DNA from: Lachnospiraceae bacterium
GTDB taxonomy: Bacteria; Bacillota; Clostridia; Lachnospirales; Lachnospiraceae
Assembly (NCBI GenBank): GCA_017552715.1
Contig: JAFZOW010000070.1
Span: 1 to 47,066, forward strand
DNA: 47,066 nucleotides
Direction of reading: 5' to 3'
Shown here: positions 1 to 7,952 of the stretch, one piece after another
Position numbering within the stretch: the first letter of the stretch is position 1
How the letters are laid out: every line of letters starts with the position of its first letter
The notes under the pieces: generated by a model
Told to the model about the DNA's origin: nothing
Seen by the model: the letters and a program-made list of their open reading frames with translations, nothing else
Databases searched by the model: none
Made by a program: the position numbers and the translations under genes

Positions 1-123
1 AAAAAGAAAGATGACGAGAAGTCCAGGCAGATGGCCGAGCTGATATCAAAATCCTATGATATTTCGGATATAAAATATATTGAACCGGTGGTCTCGTACC
101 TCCGGGGAGACGACGCGCATTGA
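1..123 (+). CDS. C-terminal fragment of an unidentified protein
   Basis: An open frame enters from the left edge and ends at a TGA at 121-123, leaving only the last 40 residues. The fragment is charged and ends VSYLRGDDAH. It is too short to assign a family or function. The stop codon sits directly on the stem of a strong intrinsic terminator, so this gene is the last of its transcript and converges on the merR-type gene downstream. What is visible is the reading frame and the terminator; everything else is unknown. Confidence 0.6.
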   Translation, partial: KKKDDEKSRQMAELISKSYDISDIKYIEPVVSYLRGDDAH

Positions 124-151
124 AAAAGGACCGGGTTCCCGGTCCTTTTTT
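123..151. terminator. Bidirectional rho-independent terminator
   Basis: A near-perfect inverted repeat (A5 GGACCGGG / CCCGGTCC T5, arms at 123-135 and 138-150) with a tetraloop-sized turn is flanked by A and T tracts on both sides. It can therefore terminate both the plus-strand gene ending at 123 and the minus-strand regulator ending at 159. Its stem resembles hairpins at 2241-2266, 17685-17720 and 31514-31547. Confidence 0.9.
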
Positions 152-158
152 ACATACA

Positions 159-1028
159 TCATACCTGATCGAAAAAGCCCGGTGAAGAATAAAATGCTTC
201 GATCGCTTCCCCGATATACTTTGCGGCTCCGCTTCCCAGAACGGAATCCATTCCTTTTGCAAGCTCTTCGTTTTCCCGGTATTCCTTTGCAAGATCCTTG
301 AGGAGAGGAGCTGCATCCTTAAGCTGATAAAGCTGTTTCGCGACAAAGTCGTATTCGCCGACCAGCTGACGCACCTCAAAAGAATTAACATCACAGCCGA
401 TCTTTTCGGCCAGTTTCTTCTGGATACTTTCCATCCTTTTCCGGTAAGCAGTGAATACTTCCGATCCCCGGGGATTCTTTACGGATTCTTTTACCGCATC
501 TTTGTCTCCGTACCACTCGACTACTTTTGCATAATTCTTCTGAACCTTTTCGTCGGAAGCGCCTTCGATCATGTGCTTTTCCCACGCTTCTATACTGCCG
601 TAGCGATCGATAAAAAGCTGCTTTTGCGAATCACTCATGTTACGGAGCATATCGGAAAACATGCTCCGAAGCTCCGATTCATCAAATACCCTTAAGTCCA
701 TCATATCATCTCCTTTCAGCATTCTGTCCAGACCGGCGATGATGCGTTCGATACGCTGCTGTTTCATAAGCAGCATTTCCCGCTGTTTTGCCAGTACACT
801 GTTACGGTCAAGATCTGGATCATCCATGATGAGCTTTATATCCGAAAGGGAAAGATCCAGCTCGCGGAAAACCAGGATCTGTCCGAGCCTCGCCATGGCT
901 TTATCGTCATAAAGCCTGTATCCCGCTTCCGTGACTTCCGCGGGCTTCAGCAGCCCGATCTCGTCGTAGTAATGAAGCGTGCGCACTGAGATACCCGTAA
1001 GCTCCGACACTTCTTTAACACTTTTCAT
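159..1028 (-). CDS. MerR-family regulator with TipAS-like C-terminal domain
   Basis: 289-residue protein starting MKSVKEVSELTG. The N-terminal 70 residues are a MerR winged helix (SVRTLHYYDEIGLL, then YRLYDD) followed by a dimerisation helix. The C-terminal ~150 residues look like the TipAS effector domain (helical, conserved WEK near the start, ending in an AKYIGEAIEAFY-like helix), which in TipAL binds thiopeptides and in relatives binds other drugs. I chose the ATG at 1028 because GGGAGG lies 9 nt upstream; the two in-frame ATGs at 1061 and 1037 lack a usable ribosome site and fall at or near the promoter. The gene is alone, with a MerR-type promoter at 1060-1090, so autoregulation is likely. 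The inducer and any other targets cannot be read from the sequence. Family call is secure, TipA subgroup probable. Confidence 0.9.
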   Translation of the reverse strand: MKSVKEVSELTGISVRTLHYYDEIGLLKPAEVTEAGYRLYDDKAMARLGQILVFRELDLSLSDIKLIMDDPDLDRNSVLAKQREMLLMKQQRIERIIAGLDRMLKGDDMMDLRVFDESELRSMFSDMLRNMSDSQKQLFIDRYGSIEAWEKHMIEGASDEKVQKNYAKVVEWYGDKDAVKESVKNPRGSEVFTAYRKRMESIQKKLAEKIGCDVNSFEVRQLVGEYDFVAKQLYQLKDAAPLLKDLAKEYRENEELAKGMDSVLGSGAAKYIGEAIEAFYSSPGFFDQV

Positions 1029-1059
1029 CCTGTTCATCCTCCCGTATCCTGATGGAGAC

Positions 1060-1090
1060 ATCCTAGCCTATGACGTAACGTGAGAGTCAA
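1060..1090 (-). promoter_or_regulatory. MerR-type promoter with 19-bp spacer and operator dyad
   Basis: On the minus strand TTGACT (1085-1090) and TAGGAT (1060-1065) are separated by 19 bp, the over-long spacer typical of promoters that MerR proteins activate by DNA distortion. The spacer holds an interrupted palindrome, CTATGACGT-A-ACGTGAGAG on the plus strand (1068-1086), whose half-sites match at 7 of 9 positions. The regulator starting at 1028 is the obvious ligand, which implies autoregulation. The following gene-free stretch up to 1226 shows no further clear signal. Confidence 0.8.
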
Positions 1091-1226
1091 TACTTTTTTT
1101 AAAAACTTTTCGGCTTTTCATCAAAGGTTCATTAAGTTATAAGATAAGCTTCCTTCAGCAGATTTTCAAGCCGATAACCCTTGGATACGGATGGGATCTT
1201 CCTTTGCCTGTCCCCCCGATTCATTA

Positions 1227-1255
1227 TGGTCAAATAAGCACATTTATGGTACAAT
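1227..1255 (+). promoter_or_regulatory. Predicted sigma-A promoter for the first esterase
   Basis: TGGTCA (1227-1232), a 17-bp spacer and TACAAT (1250-1255) precede the esterase gene at 1308, giving a leader of about 46 nt that contains the GGAGGG ribosome site. The -35 is weak and the -10 good. Confidence 0.55.
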
Positions 1256-1307
1256 CCACTATGTCGGCTGTAAGCTGCGGCATTAACGAAAACGGAGGGA
1301 CTGACAG

Positions 1308-2156
1308 ATGGAATACGTATATGAGATGCCGGGAGAAATGCTGGAAAAATGCGACAAGGCGGGTAAGGTGGAACGCTTTGAATATGACAGCTTTACATAT
1401 GAGGAGGACAATAAGCCGCTTCATAAGGGAGCCTGGGTATATCTCCCCTATGGCTATGATGAGGGGAAAAAGTACAATGTGCTCTATCTGCTTCACGGTG
1501 GATTTGTGACGGAGGACTGGTGGTTTGTGACCTATCCGGATACCGTAACGATACTGGATAATATGATGGCAAAGGGACTCTGCGAGCCCTGCATCATCGT
1601 CACGCCGACCTATTACAGGGGGGATGAGGAAGCAGACCGGCAGGCGGAGCATATCACGGAACACTTCCGGACAGAACTGCGGAAGGATCTGATACCTGCG
1701 GTGGAAGCGCATTATGCCACTTATGCGGGGAAGGACGTTTCGGAGGAGAACCTGATCCGTACCCGTGAGCACAGGGCTTTTGCGGGGCTTTCTCTCGGAT
1801 CCATGACGACTTACCGTGCCGCCTTCTACAATAACTTCGATCTTTTTGCCTGGTATGGGCCTTTTTCCGGCTGCGGCGGGCCCAAGGGAGACCGTGACGA
1901 AGAAGTAAAGCGCATCTGCGAAACCCTGAAGAAGGGAGAGGAAGCGGGGCTTGCGCTTAAGTATATGTTCTGCGGCAACGGGGATGCGGATATCGCTTAT
2001 GCCGAACACAGCGAGATCATGGGGAAGGCGCTGGAAGTCTGCCCACAGCTTAAGAAAGGGGAGAATTATGATTTCTACGTGATCCCCGGCGGCGTGCATG
2101 ACATGAAAGCCTGGCAGCTGCATCTTTATCATGCGCTGCAGCTGTTCTTCCGATAA
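1308..2156 (+). CDS. Alpha/beta-hydrolase esterase (EstD / feruloyl-esterase type)
   Basis: 282-residue serine hydrolase with no signal peptide, so probably cytoplasmic. Visible hallmarks are the oxyanion-side motif YLLHGGF near residue 63, the nucleophile elbow GLSLGS (Ser about 162), an acidic residue in CGNGDADIAY (about 222) and the catalytic His in GGVHDMKAW (about 264). Members of this fold deacylate feruloylated or acetylated xylo-oligosaccharides or other acyl esters; the substrate here is not determined. The start has GGAGGG 8 nt upstream. It precedes the MutS-like pair by 41 bp and has a paralogue-like esterase on their far side (5337). Family confident, substrate unknown. Confidence 0.88.
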   Translation: MEYVYEMPGEMLEKCDKAGKVERFEYDSFTYEEDNKPLHKGAWVYLPYGYDEGKKYNVLYLLHGGFVTEDWWFVTYPDTVTILDNMMAKGLCEPCIIVTPTYYRGDEEADRQAEHITEHFRTELRKDLIPAVEAHYATYAGKDVSEENLIRTREHRAFAGLSLGSMTTYRAAFYNNFDLFAWYGPFSGCGGPKGDRDEEVKRICETLKKGEEAGLALKYMFCGNGDADIAYAEHSEIMGKALEVCPQLKKGENYDFYVIPGGVHDMKAWQLHLYHALQLFFR

Positions 2157-2197
2157 GAAAGTACAATGTGCAGGGGCCGAAAGAATGAGGTGGCGCT

Positions 2198-3700
2198 ATG
2201 TTCAGTCTCTTGAGTAAAACTGGGAACTTGCGTGAAGACGGACCGGGAAATGTTGAGATCCCGGTCTTTTTCACCGACCTGAATCTGGATCAGATCCTGG
2301 AGCGTGTTACGGAAGGCTGGGGAGAAGATGTGAGGAAGCTCTATCTGAACTTTCCGGCGGACCGTGAGGATGAGGAGTACCGCAGAGCCGTTTACGGGGA
2401 TGTAAAAAAAGAGGGGGTGCTTTCGGCCCTGACGGAGTATTATGCCAGCATACGGCAGCGGCGCAATGTGGCAGAGCGCCGGGAAAAGGCCTACGAAGAA
2501 CTGCAGCAGCAGGTATGGTATCTGCGGGAAACTTATACCTATGCTGCGGCTCTGGATACACTGTACGAAAAACTGAATGCGGCGGAGCTTTCCTCGGAAG
2601 GGATGAAGGGCCTGGCTGCGTTTGTAAAGAGCTGTATATCGGAAGATTCCTACCGGGAGATGAAAGAGGAGATGCTTAAGCTCTGGACGGAGCTGTCCTC
2701 CTTCCGTGTGCTGCTCACATATGAAAAAGAACGTTTTACCCTTTCGGAAGGAAAGGGGGAGGGAGAGTTTGAGGCATTTCTGGCGGAAAACTTCCCCGGA
2801 CAGAGCAGGGAGTTTAAAAGCCCTTTCCTGGACATTGAATACTTTTCCAAACTGGAGGAAGAGATCGTAAAGCTCTTCCGTAAAAAACATAAAGGCTTCT
2901 TTAAAAGCCTGAGAGATTTCTGTACGGCTTATCCGGAATATCTTCACGAAGGGCTGGGTCCTCTGGAGAACGAGATCGCTTTTTATCTTTCCTATGCAAA
3001 GTTTCAGAGAAAGATGCAGGAGAAAGGTTTTGCTTTCTGCGCTCCCGGGGCGTCGGCGGATAAGCTGTCCGCTACGGGACTCTACGATCTGGCTCTTGCA
3101 CTGGTAAATATGGAGGCGGGAAAAGAAGTGGTCCCGAACGAAGCTTATCTGGCAGCGGACGAGGATTTCTTCGTCCTTACCGGTCCCAACCAGGGCGGGA
3201 AGACCACTTACGGAAGAAGCCTGGGGCAGCTGGTCTACTTTTCCAAGATGGGACTCGATGTTCCGGCGGATACGGCTCAGGTCCCGTACTACCGGAATCT
3301 CTGGACCCATTTTTCCGTGGAGGAGAGCGCGGAAACGGGCCGCGGAAAGCTCATGGATGAACTGGAACGTTTGAAGCCCATCATGGATAAGGAACAGAAC
3401 GGAGCTTTTGTTGTGATCAACGAGCTGTTTACGACGGCAGCCAACTTTGATGCCATCGAGATGGGGAAGAGGGTTCTGGAATACCTGATCAAACAGCAGT
3501 GCAAGGGGATCTACGTAACACATCTGGAAGAACTGTCCACGGCATACGAGGGTATCGTAAGTCTTAGGGCAACGGTTGGTAAAGATCACGAACTGACCTA
3601 TCACATCGAGAGGAGCAGTGTTACCCAGTCGACGGGAACGAACCGGCAGCTTGTCAAATACAGGCTCAGCTACGAACAGTTAAAGGAGAGATTCGCATGA
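2198..3700 (+). CDS. MutS-like P-loop ATPase, first of a tandem pair
   Basis: 500-residue protein with a MutS-type ATPase at the C terminus: Walker A GPNQGGKTT (329-337), Walker B region VVINELFTTA (about 405) and a downstream THLEEL. The N-terminal ~300 residues are helical and acidic, resembling the MutS core/lever, and there is no mismatch-reading domain I with its Phe-x-Glu motif and no Smr domain. Canonical MutS has GPNMGGKST and a DE Walker B; here the M is Q and the Asp is Asn. It overlaps the next MutS-like gene by an ATGA, so the two products are made together and may form a heterodimer. Canonical mismatch repair is therefore doubtful. The ribosome site is weak (GAGGTG), and a terminator-like hairpin lies within codons 15-25. 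Confidence 0.85.
   Translation: MFSLLSKTGNLREDGPGNVEIPVFFTDLNLDQILERVTEGWGEDVRKLYLNFPADREDEEYRRAVYGDVKKEGVLSALTEYYASIRQRRNVAERREKAYEELQQQVWYLRETYTYAAALDTLYEKLNAAELSSEGMKGLAAFVKSCISEDSYREMKEEMLKLWTELSSFRVLLTYEKERFTLSEGKGEGEFEAFLAENFPGQSREFKSPFLDIEYFSKLEEEIVKLFRKKHKGFFKSLRDFCTAYPEYLHEGLGPLENEIAFYLSYAKFQRKMQEKGFAFCAPGASADKLSATGLYDLALALVNMEAGKEVVPNEAYLAADEDFFVLTGPNQGGKTTYGRSLGQLVYFSKMGLDVPADTAQVPYYRNLWTHFSVEESAETGRGKLMDELERLKPIMDKEQNGAFVVINELFTTAANFDAIEMGKRVLEYLIKQQCKGIYVTHLEELSTAYEGIVSLRATVGKDHELTYHIERSSVTQSTGTNRQLVKYRLSYEQLKERFA
2241..2271 (+). terminator. Terminator-like hairpin inside the 5-prime end of the first mutS-like ORF
   Basis: GACCGGGA (2241-2248) and TCCCGGTC (2259-2266) form a perfect 8-bp stem around a 10-nt loop, followed by five T residues (2267-2271). 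It has the form of an intrinsic terminator but lies 43 nt inside the ORF. Either the hairpin attenuates the MutS pair, or it is a chance consequence of the coding sequence. Confidence 0.5.
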
Positions 3701-5307
3701 ATGTTCATTTGTTGTATGCCGACAGGGAATGGACGAGCGCAAAGTCCTATTTTGACTGGAGCGGGATGACAAAGGATCTGGGCCTGAAGACGCTGTTCCG
3801 ATGCGCAAGCCTGGATTCCATAGTTCGCAGCAGCAGAGCCGTTTATACCGAGCAGGAGGATCCTTTCCTGGGACAGACCATGAGAAGGGTCATGCGGGTG
3901 CCGCTGCAAAATGAGGAAGAGATACGTTACCGTCAGGAGATCGTTAAGGACTGCCTGCGGAAGCAGGGCTTTGTGGACAGCCTTTACCGCATCAGCTGTA
4001 AGCTCCTGGAGGATTGGGAAGCACTGGGGAGAAAGAGCACGACTGCCGGAGAGCGTGATACCAAGGCGAAGCTGCTCATGGATCTTCAGGTGTTAAAGCT
4101 TCTGGTGGACGGGATGCTGGAGGTGCAGGCCCTTTTCCTGGAGAATATAGAGGGCCTGAGTTCGGAAGGTTTTTTAAATCTCTTTGACCGCATACAGGAA
4201 GAGCTTTCGGAAGAGCGGACCGCAAGCCTCAACACTCTTTTACAGAGTCTGTCCTTTTACGTTGACATTTCGGGGCATACCACCGTGCGGAGCGATTACG
4301 TGGTGAGACTTCCCCGGATAAGAGTGGATTGTTCCCTGACCAACGGCTTAAAGATCGGCGACCTGAAGCTGGAGAGCTTTGAGACCGTAGTGAAACCCTA
4401 TTCCAATCCATACGGCCTGCGTGCCAGGATGTACGGAAAACTTACGTCTCTGGCGCCGGGGGTCATCTCCCTTTATAATGATCAGGCCATGAGGGAAGAT
4501 GCGGGAGAGCTGGAATATCAGGCAGTCAGCTATGTGTATTCCTACTGCAGTTCCCTTGTTGCTTCCTTCGGCCAGTTTTTTGACCAGCTGCATTTCCAGA
4601 TCGCTTTCTATCTTGGGGCGATCAACATCCGTTCGCAGATGCAGCGTTTCAAGATCGACCATTGTTTCCCGGAGGTGGGACAGCCCGGAGAACTGGCTTA
4701 TAAGGAACTGAAGGAAGTGGTCATGAGCATCGAGCAGGGCGGGAAGACCGTCGGTAATTCCGGCAGCCTTGACGGAAGGCAGCTGGTCATCATCACGGGA
4801 GCCAATCAGGGCGGAAAATCCACCTTCCTCCGCAGCATAGGTATCGCACAGGTGATGTTCCAGTCGGGGCTGATGGTGGCTGCCTTGTCTTACCGGGCCG
4901 GCCTGCATACTTCGCTCTTTACGCATTTTACAAGACGTGAAGACAGCGCCATGAACAGCGGCCGCCTGGATGAGGAGCTTCGCCGCATGGATCAGATCGT
5001 GAGCAATCTGGGGGAGGATCCCCTGCTTCTGCTGAACGAATCCTTTGCCACCACCACGGAAAAGGAAGGCTCCGCCATCGCTTATGATATCATAAGGGCG
5101 CTGAAAGAGGAGGGGGTACGGATCTTCATGGTGACCCATCTTCTTTCCTTTGCGCAGCAGATGTATGCCGATACGAAGGAGGAGGAGAAGGTCCTGTTCT
5201 TAAGTGCGGAGCATCTGGAAGACGGAAGGCGTACCTTTAAGATGATACCCCACGCACCGGAGCTGACCAGCTTCGGGCTGGAACTGTATGAGGAAGTGTT
5301 GGGTTAA
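3697..5307 (+). CDS. MutS-like P-loop ATPase, second of a tandem pair
   Basis: 536-residue MutS-family ATPase translationally coupled to the previous gene (ATGA overlap at 3697-3700, AAAGGAG upstream). Walker A is GANQGGKST (368-376), Walker B LLLNESFATTTEKEGS (about 445), followed by the switch His in MVTHLLSF. As in its partner, the Walker B Asp is Asn. The N-terminal part is a helical core/lever region without a DNA-mismatch recognition domain. It is only modestly similar to its neighbour outside the ATPase motifs, so the pair looks like an old heteromer rather than a recent duplication. What the pair acts on is unknown; the flanking genes are esterases. Confidence 0.85.
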   Translation: MNVHLLYADREWTSAKSYFDWSGMTKDLGLKTLFRCASLDSIVRSSRAVYTEQEDPFLGQTMRRVMRVPLQNEEEIRYRQEIVKDCLRKQGFVDSLYRISCKLLEDWEALGRKSTTAGERDTKAKLLMDLQVLKLLVDGMLEVQALFLENIEGLSSEGFLNLFDRIQEELSEERTASLNTLLQSLSFYVDISGHTTVRSDYVVRLPRIRVDCSLTNGLKIGDLKLESFETVVKPYSNPYGLRARMYGKLTSLAPGVISLYNDQAMREDAGELEYQAVSYVYSYCSSLVASFGQFFDQLHFQIAFYLGAINIRSQMQRFKIDHCFPEVGQPGELAYKELKEVVMSIEQGGKTVGNSGSLDGRQLVIITGANQGGKSTFLRSIGIAQVMFQSGLMVAALSYRAGLHTSLFTHFTRREDSAMNSGRLDEELRRMDQIVSNLGEDPLLLLNESFATTTEKEGSAIAYDIIRALKEEGVRIFMVTHLLSFAQQMYADTKEEEKVLFLSAEHLEDGRRTFKMIPHAPELTSFGLELYEEVLG

Positions 5308-5336
5308 GAGGCACATCAGAATAGGAGGATACGGAT

Positions 5337-6155
5337 ATGGCACTGCTGCAGGTAAACTATCTTTCGGGCGTTCTTTTCAGAACGGTAACGATGAACGTCA
5401 TACTGCCGGCGGACAAGATCGACGGGATGACGGGGCGCTATGTGAACGGGGAGCGGAAGTATAAGACCCTGTACCTGCTCCACGGTCTGCTGGGAAACTA
5501 TACGGACTGGGTGTGCGGAACGCGTATCCAGAGATGGGCGGAAGAACGCAACCTGGCGGTGGTGATGCCTTCCGGGGATAACTCGTTCTATATCAAGGGG
5601 CGTATGCCTTTTGACGAGTATGCCGAGTTTATCGGGAAGGAACTGCCCGAAGTGTGCCGGAGGATGTTCCCCCTTTCCGAAAAGAGGAAAGATACTTACA
5701 TCGCGGGCCTCTCCATGGGAGGCTACGGAGCGATACGAAACGGCATCGTATATTCCGATACCTTCAGCCATATCGCGGGACTTTCCGCTGCGATCCATCT
5801 CTTTGATAAAGACATGGACCGGGGCTTTGAGGATGGACTGTATGATGATCCGGCAAAGGCGGCAAAGACGGATCTGAATCCCAATGTTGCCCTGGAAGAA
5901 CTTTTGAAGGACGGACGCAAGCTGCCGCGCTTTTATCTCTCCTGCGGAAGAAATGATGATCTGTACGGTGTGAATGTGGCTTTCAGGGATCTCCTTAAGG
6001 AGAAGGGAGCAGATGTGAGCTGGGACGAGGATGATTCCGGACATGACTGGGATTTCTGGGACAGCCAGATAAAGAAGGTGCTGGAGTGGCTTCCGCTGGG
6101 AGATGTGAACAGCGGCCTGAGCAGCGGAAACGTGCAGATCCGCGAAGGGGAATGA
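5337..6155 (+). CDS. Esterase family protein (alpha/beta hydrolase, acetylesterase-like)
   Basis: 272-residue cytoplasmic-looking hydrolase. Motifs: YLLHGLLGN (about 47), GLSMGGYGA with Ser near 125, acidic residue in CGRNDDLYG (about 205) and the catalytic His in SGHDWDFW (about 238). This is the esterase D / putative tributyrin-esterase group that removes short acyl groups from sugars or small esters. The start at 5337 has AGGAGG 8 nt upstream. It follows the MutS-like pair by 29 bp and probably ends that operon, because a new promoter appears at 6169. Confidence 0.9.
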   Translation: MALLQVNYLSGVLFRTVTMNVILPADKIDGMTGRYVNGERKYKTLYLLHGLLGNYTDWVCGTRIQRWAEERNLAVVMPSGDNSFYIKGRMPFDEYAEFIGKELPEVCRRMFPLSEKRKDTYIAGLSMGGYGAIRNGIVYSDTFSHIAGLSAAIHLFDKDMDRGFEDGLYDDPAKAAKTDLNPNVALEELLKDGRKLPRFYLSCGRNDDLYGVNVAFRDLLKEKGADVSWDEDDSGHDWDFWDSQIKKVLEWLPLGDVNSGLSSGNVQIREGE

Positions 6156-6168
6156 GGGAATGCCGAAC

Positions 6169-6197
6169 TTGTTTATCCCTGCGGACTGTGGTATATT
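6169..6197 (+). promoter_or_regulatory. Promoter of the pse operon, probably giving a leaderless mRNA
   Basis: TTGTTT (6169-6174), 17 bp, TATATT (6192-6197). The expected start of transcription, about 7 nt beyond the -10, falls on the ATG at 6204, and no Shine-Dalgarno sequence lies upstream of either ATG (6198 or 6204). A leaderless first gene is the simplest reading. Confidence 0.6.
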
Positions 6198-6203
6198 ATG
6201 CCT

Positions 6204-6884
6204 ATGTCTGACATAGCCATCATTACTGCCCGCGGAGGCAGCAAACGTATACCGGGAAAGAATATCAGGGATTTCTGCGGGAAGCCCATTTTGGAGTATT
6301 CCATTGAGGCGGCGCTGGGAAGCGGCTGCTTTTCCAAAGTGATGATCTCGACGGATGATGAGGCTATCGCGGAGGTGGCAAAGCATGCCGGAGCGGAAGT
6401 TCCCTTTTACCGCAGTGCAGAGACCTCTGATGATTTTGCCACCACGGATATGGTCATTGCCGAAGTGCTGGCGGAATATGAGAAAAGAGGAGAGAGTTTT
6501 GATGCGTTCTGCTGCATCTATCCAACGGCTCCTTTTATAAGCCCGGGGCGGCTGCAGGAAGCCATGGCCCTGCTCAGGGAGCACGAGGCCATGATGCCGG
6601 TGGTGGCCTTTTCATATCCGCCCCAGAGAAGCTTTATCATAGACGGGGGTAAGCTGGTACGTAAATATCCGGAATATGCCAATGCCCGATCCCAGGATCT
6701 GGAGAAGCTTTACCACGACTGCGGTCAGTTCTATGCCTGCCGTGTGGATGCCTTCCTCCGGGGAGGGACCATGAATGTTGAGGATCGCGTACCCCTCATC
6801 CTTCCCGAGAGCGAGGTGCAGGATATCGACACCGAAGAGGACTGGATCATAGCGGAAGAGAAATACAGGCGGTTGAAGAGATAG
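6204..6884 (+). CDS. pseF: Pseudaminic acid cytidylyltransferase (PseF)
   Basis: 226-residue nucleotidyltransferase of the NeuA/PseF family, which makes the CMP-activated nonulosonic acid. Visible are the CTP-binding ITARGGSKRIPGKNI segment at the N terminus, the STDDEAIAEVA motif (about 50-60), DDFATTD, CCIYPTAPF and the C-terminal ED-rich segment DIDTEEDW. PseF rather than NeuA is inferred from the adjacent pseI and pseG and from the family-typical YPPQRSF and HDCGQFY segments. The in-frame ATG at 6198 is an alternative start, but the promoter -10 abuts it. Head of a five-gene operon with 0-bp spacing to pseI. Confidence 0.88.
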   Translation: MSDIAIITARGGSKRIPGKNIRDFCGKPILEYSIEAALGSGCFSKVMISTDDEAIAEVAKHAGAEVPFYRSAETSDDFATTDMVIAEVLAEYEKRGESFDAFCCIYPTAPFISPGRLQEAMALLREHEAMMPVVAFSYPPQRSFIIDGGKLVRKYPEYANARSQDLEKLYHDCGQFYACRVDAFLRGGTMNVEDRVPLILPESEVQDIDTEEDWIIAEEKYRRLKR

Positions 6885-7952
6885 ATGGAAAAAACTTTCA
6901 ATAAAAAGATCATGATCAACGGTCATGCGCTGGGCACAGGCTGCCCGGTCTATATCGTGGCCGAGATGAGCGCCAATCATCTGATGGATTTTGAGCGGGC
7001 CCGGCGGATACTGCATGCGGCGAAGGAAGCGGGAGCCGATGCGGTGAAGCTGCAGACCTATACGGCGGATACCATCACCATCGACAGCGACAAGGAATAC
7101 TTTCAGCTGAAGCGGGGTACCATCTGGGACGGCATTAACCTTCATGCCCTGTACTGTCAGGCCTATACCCCCTGGGAATGGCAGCCGAAGCTCTGTGAGG
7201 AGGCGAAGAGTCTCGGACTTGACTGCTTTTCCTCACCCTTCGATCCTACGGCGGTGGACTTTATGGAAGAACTGGGGATGCCGGCATATAAGATCGCTTC
7301 TTACGAGATCAATGATATTCCACTGATACGGCGCTGTGCATCCAAAGGGAAGCCGGTGATCCTGGCCACCGGAGTGGCTGAAAAGGAGGATATCCGACTT
7401 GCACTGGATACCTGCCTTGAAGAAGGGAACCGGGATGTGCTGCTGCTGAAATGCGTATCAGCCTACCCCACCCCCTATGAGGAGATGAACCTGAATACGA
7501 TCCCGGGGCTGGCGGAAGAATACGACTGCCTTACCGGGCTTTCCGACCACAGCTTCGGACATGCGGCAGCAGTGGCGGCCGTAGCCCTCGGAGGCTGCAT
7601 GATCGAAAAGCATCTGACCCTTTCCCGGGCCGACGGCGGGCCGGACGGATCCTTTTCCATGGAACCGGCGGAATTTGCCGAGCTGGTAAAGAATGTACGT
7701 ATGGTGGAGAAAGCCCTGGGAAGCCGGGAATACTCGCTTACGGAGAAACAGAAGAAAGAACGGGAAGGCATGCGTTCCCTCTTTGTGGTGGCGGACATGG
7801 CAGCAGGCGAAGAGTTTACGGCGGAGAACATCCGCTCCATCCGGCCGGGCTGCGGACTGCCTCCCGCAGAATATGATAAGATACTCGGAAAACATGCCTC
7901 ACATGCGCTGGAGCGCGGTGAGCCTTTAAAACATGAGGATATTGTGGAATGA
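6885..7952 (+). CDS. pseI: Pseudaminic acid synthase (PseI)
   Basis: 355 residues. Condenses phosphoenolpyruvate with 2,4-diacetamido-2,4,6-trideoxy-L-altrose to give pseudaminic acid. The NeuB-type TIM barrel shows IVAEMSANH, AVKLQTYTADTITID, SSPFDPTAVDF, PAYKIASYEI and GLSDHSFGH, and the C-terminal ~65 residues form the SAF (antifreeze-like) domain ending with GEPLKHEDI. The segment GTIWDGINLHALYCQAYTP is typical of PseI and separates it from sialic acid synthases. It starts immediately after pseF and overlaps pseG by an ATGA. Confidence 0.92.
   Translation: MEKTFNKKIMINGHALGTGCPVYIVAEMSANHLMDFERARRILHAAKEAGADAVKLQTYTADTITIDSDKEYFQLKRGTIWDGINLHALYCQAYTPWEWQPKLCEEAKSLGLDCFSSPFDPTAVDFMEELGMPAYKIASYEINDIPLIRRCASKGKPVILATGVAEKEDIRLALDTCLEEGNRDVLLLKCVSAYPTPYEEMNLNTIPGLAEEYDCLTGLSDHSFGHAAAVAAVALGGCMIEKHLTLSRADGGPDGSFSMEPAEFAELVKNVRMVEKALGSREYSLTEKQKKEREGMRSLFVVADMAAGEEFTAENIRSIRPGCGLPPAEYDKILGKHASHALERGEPLKHEDIVE

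Noticed and set aside
1111-1173. CGGCTT / AAGCCG arms as a riboswitch in the merR-esterase gap
   Set aside because: Only six base pairs enclose a 50-nt loop with no further structure; chance is likely.
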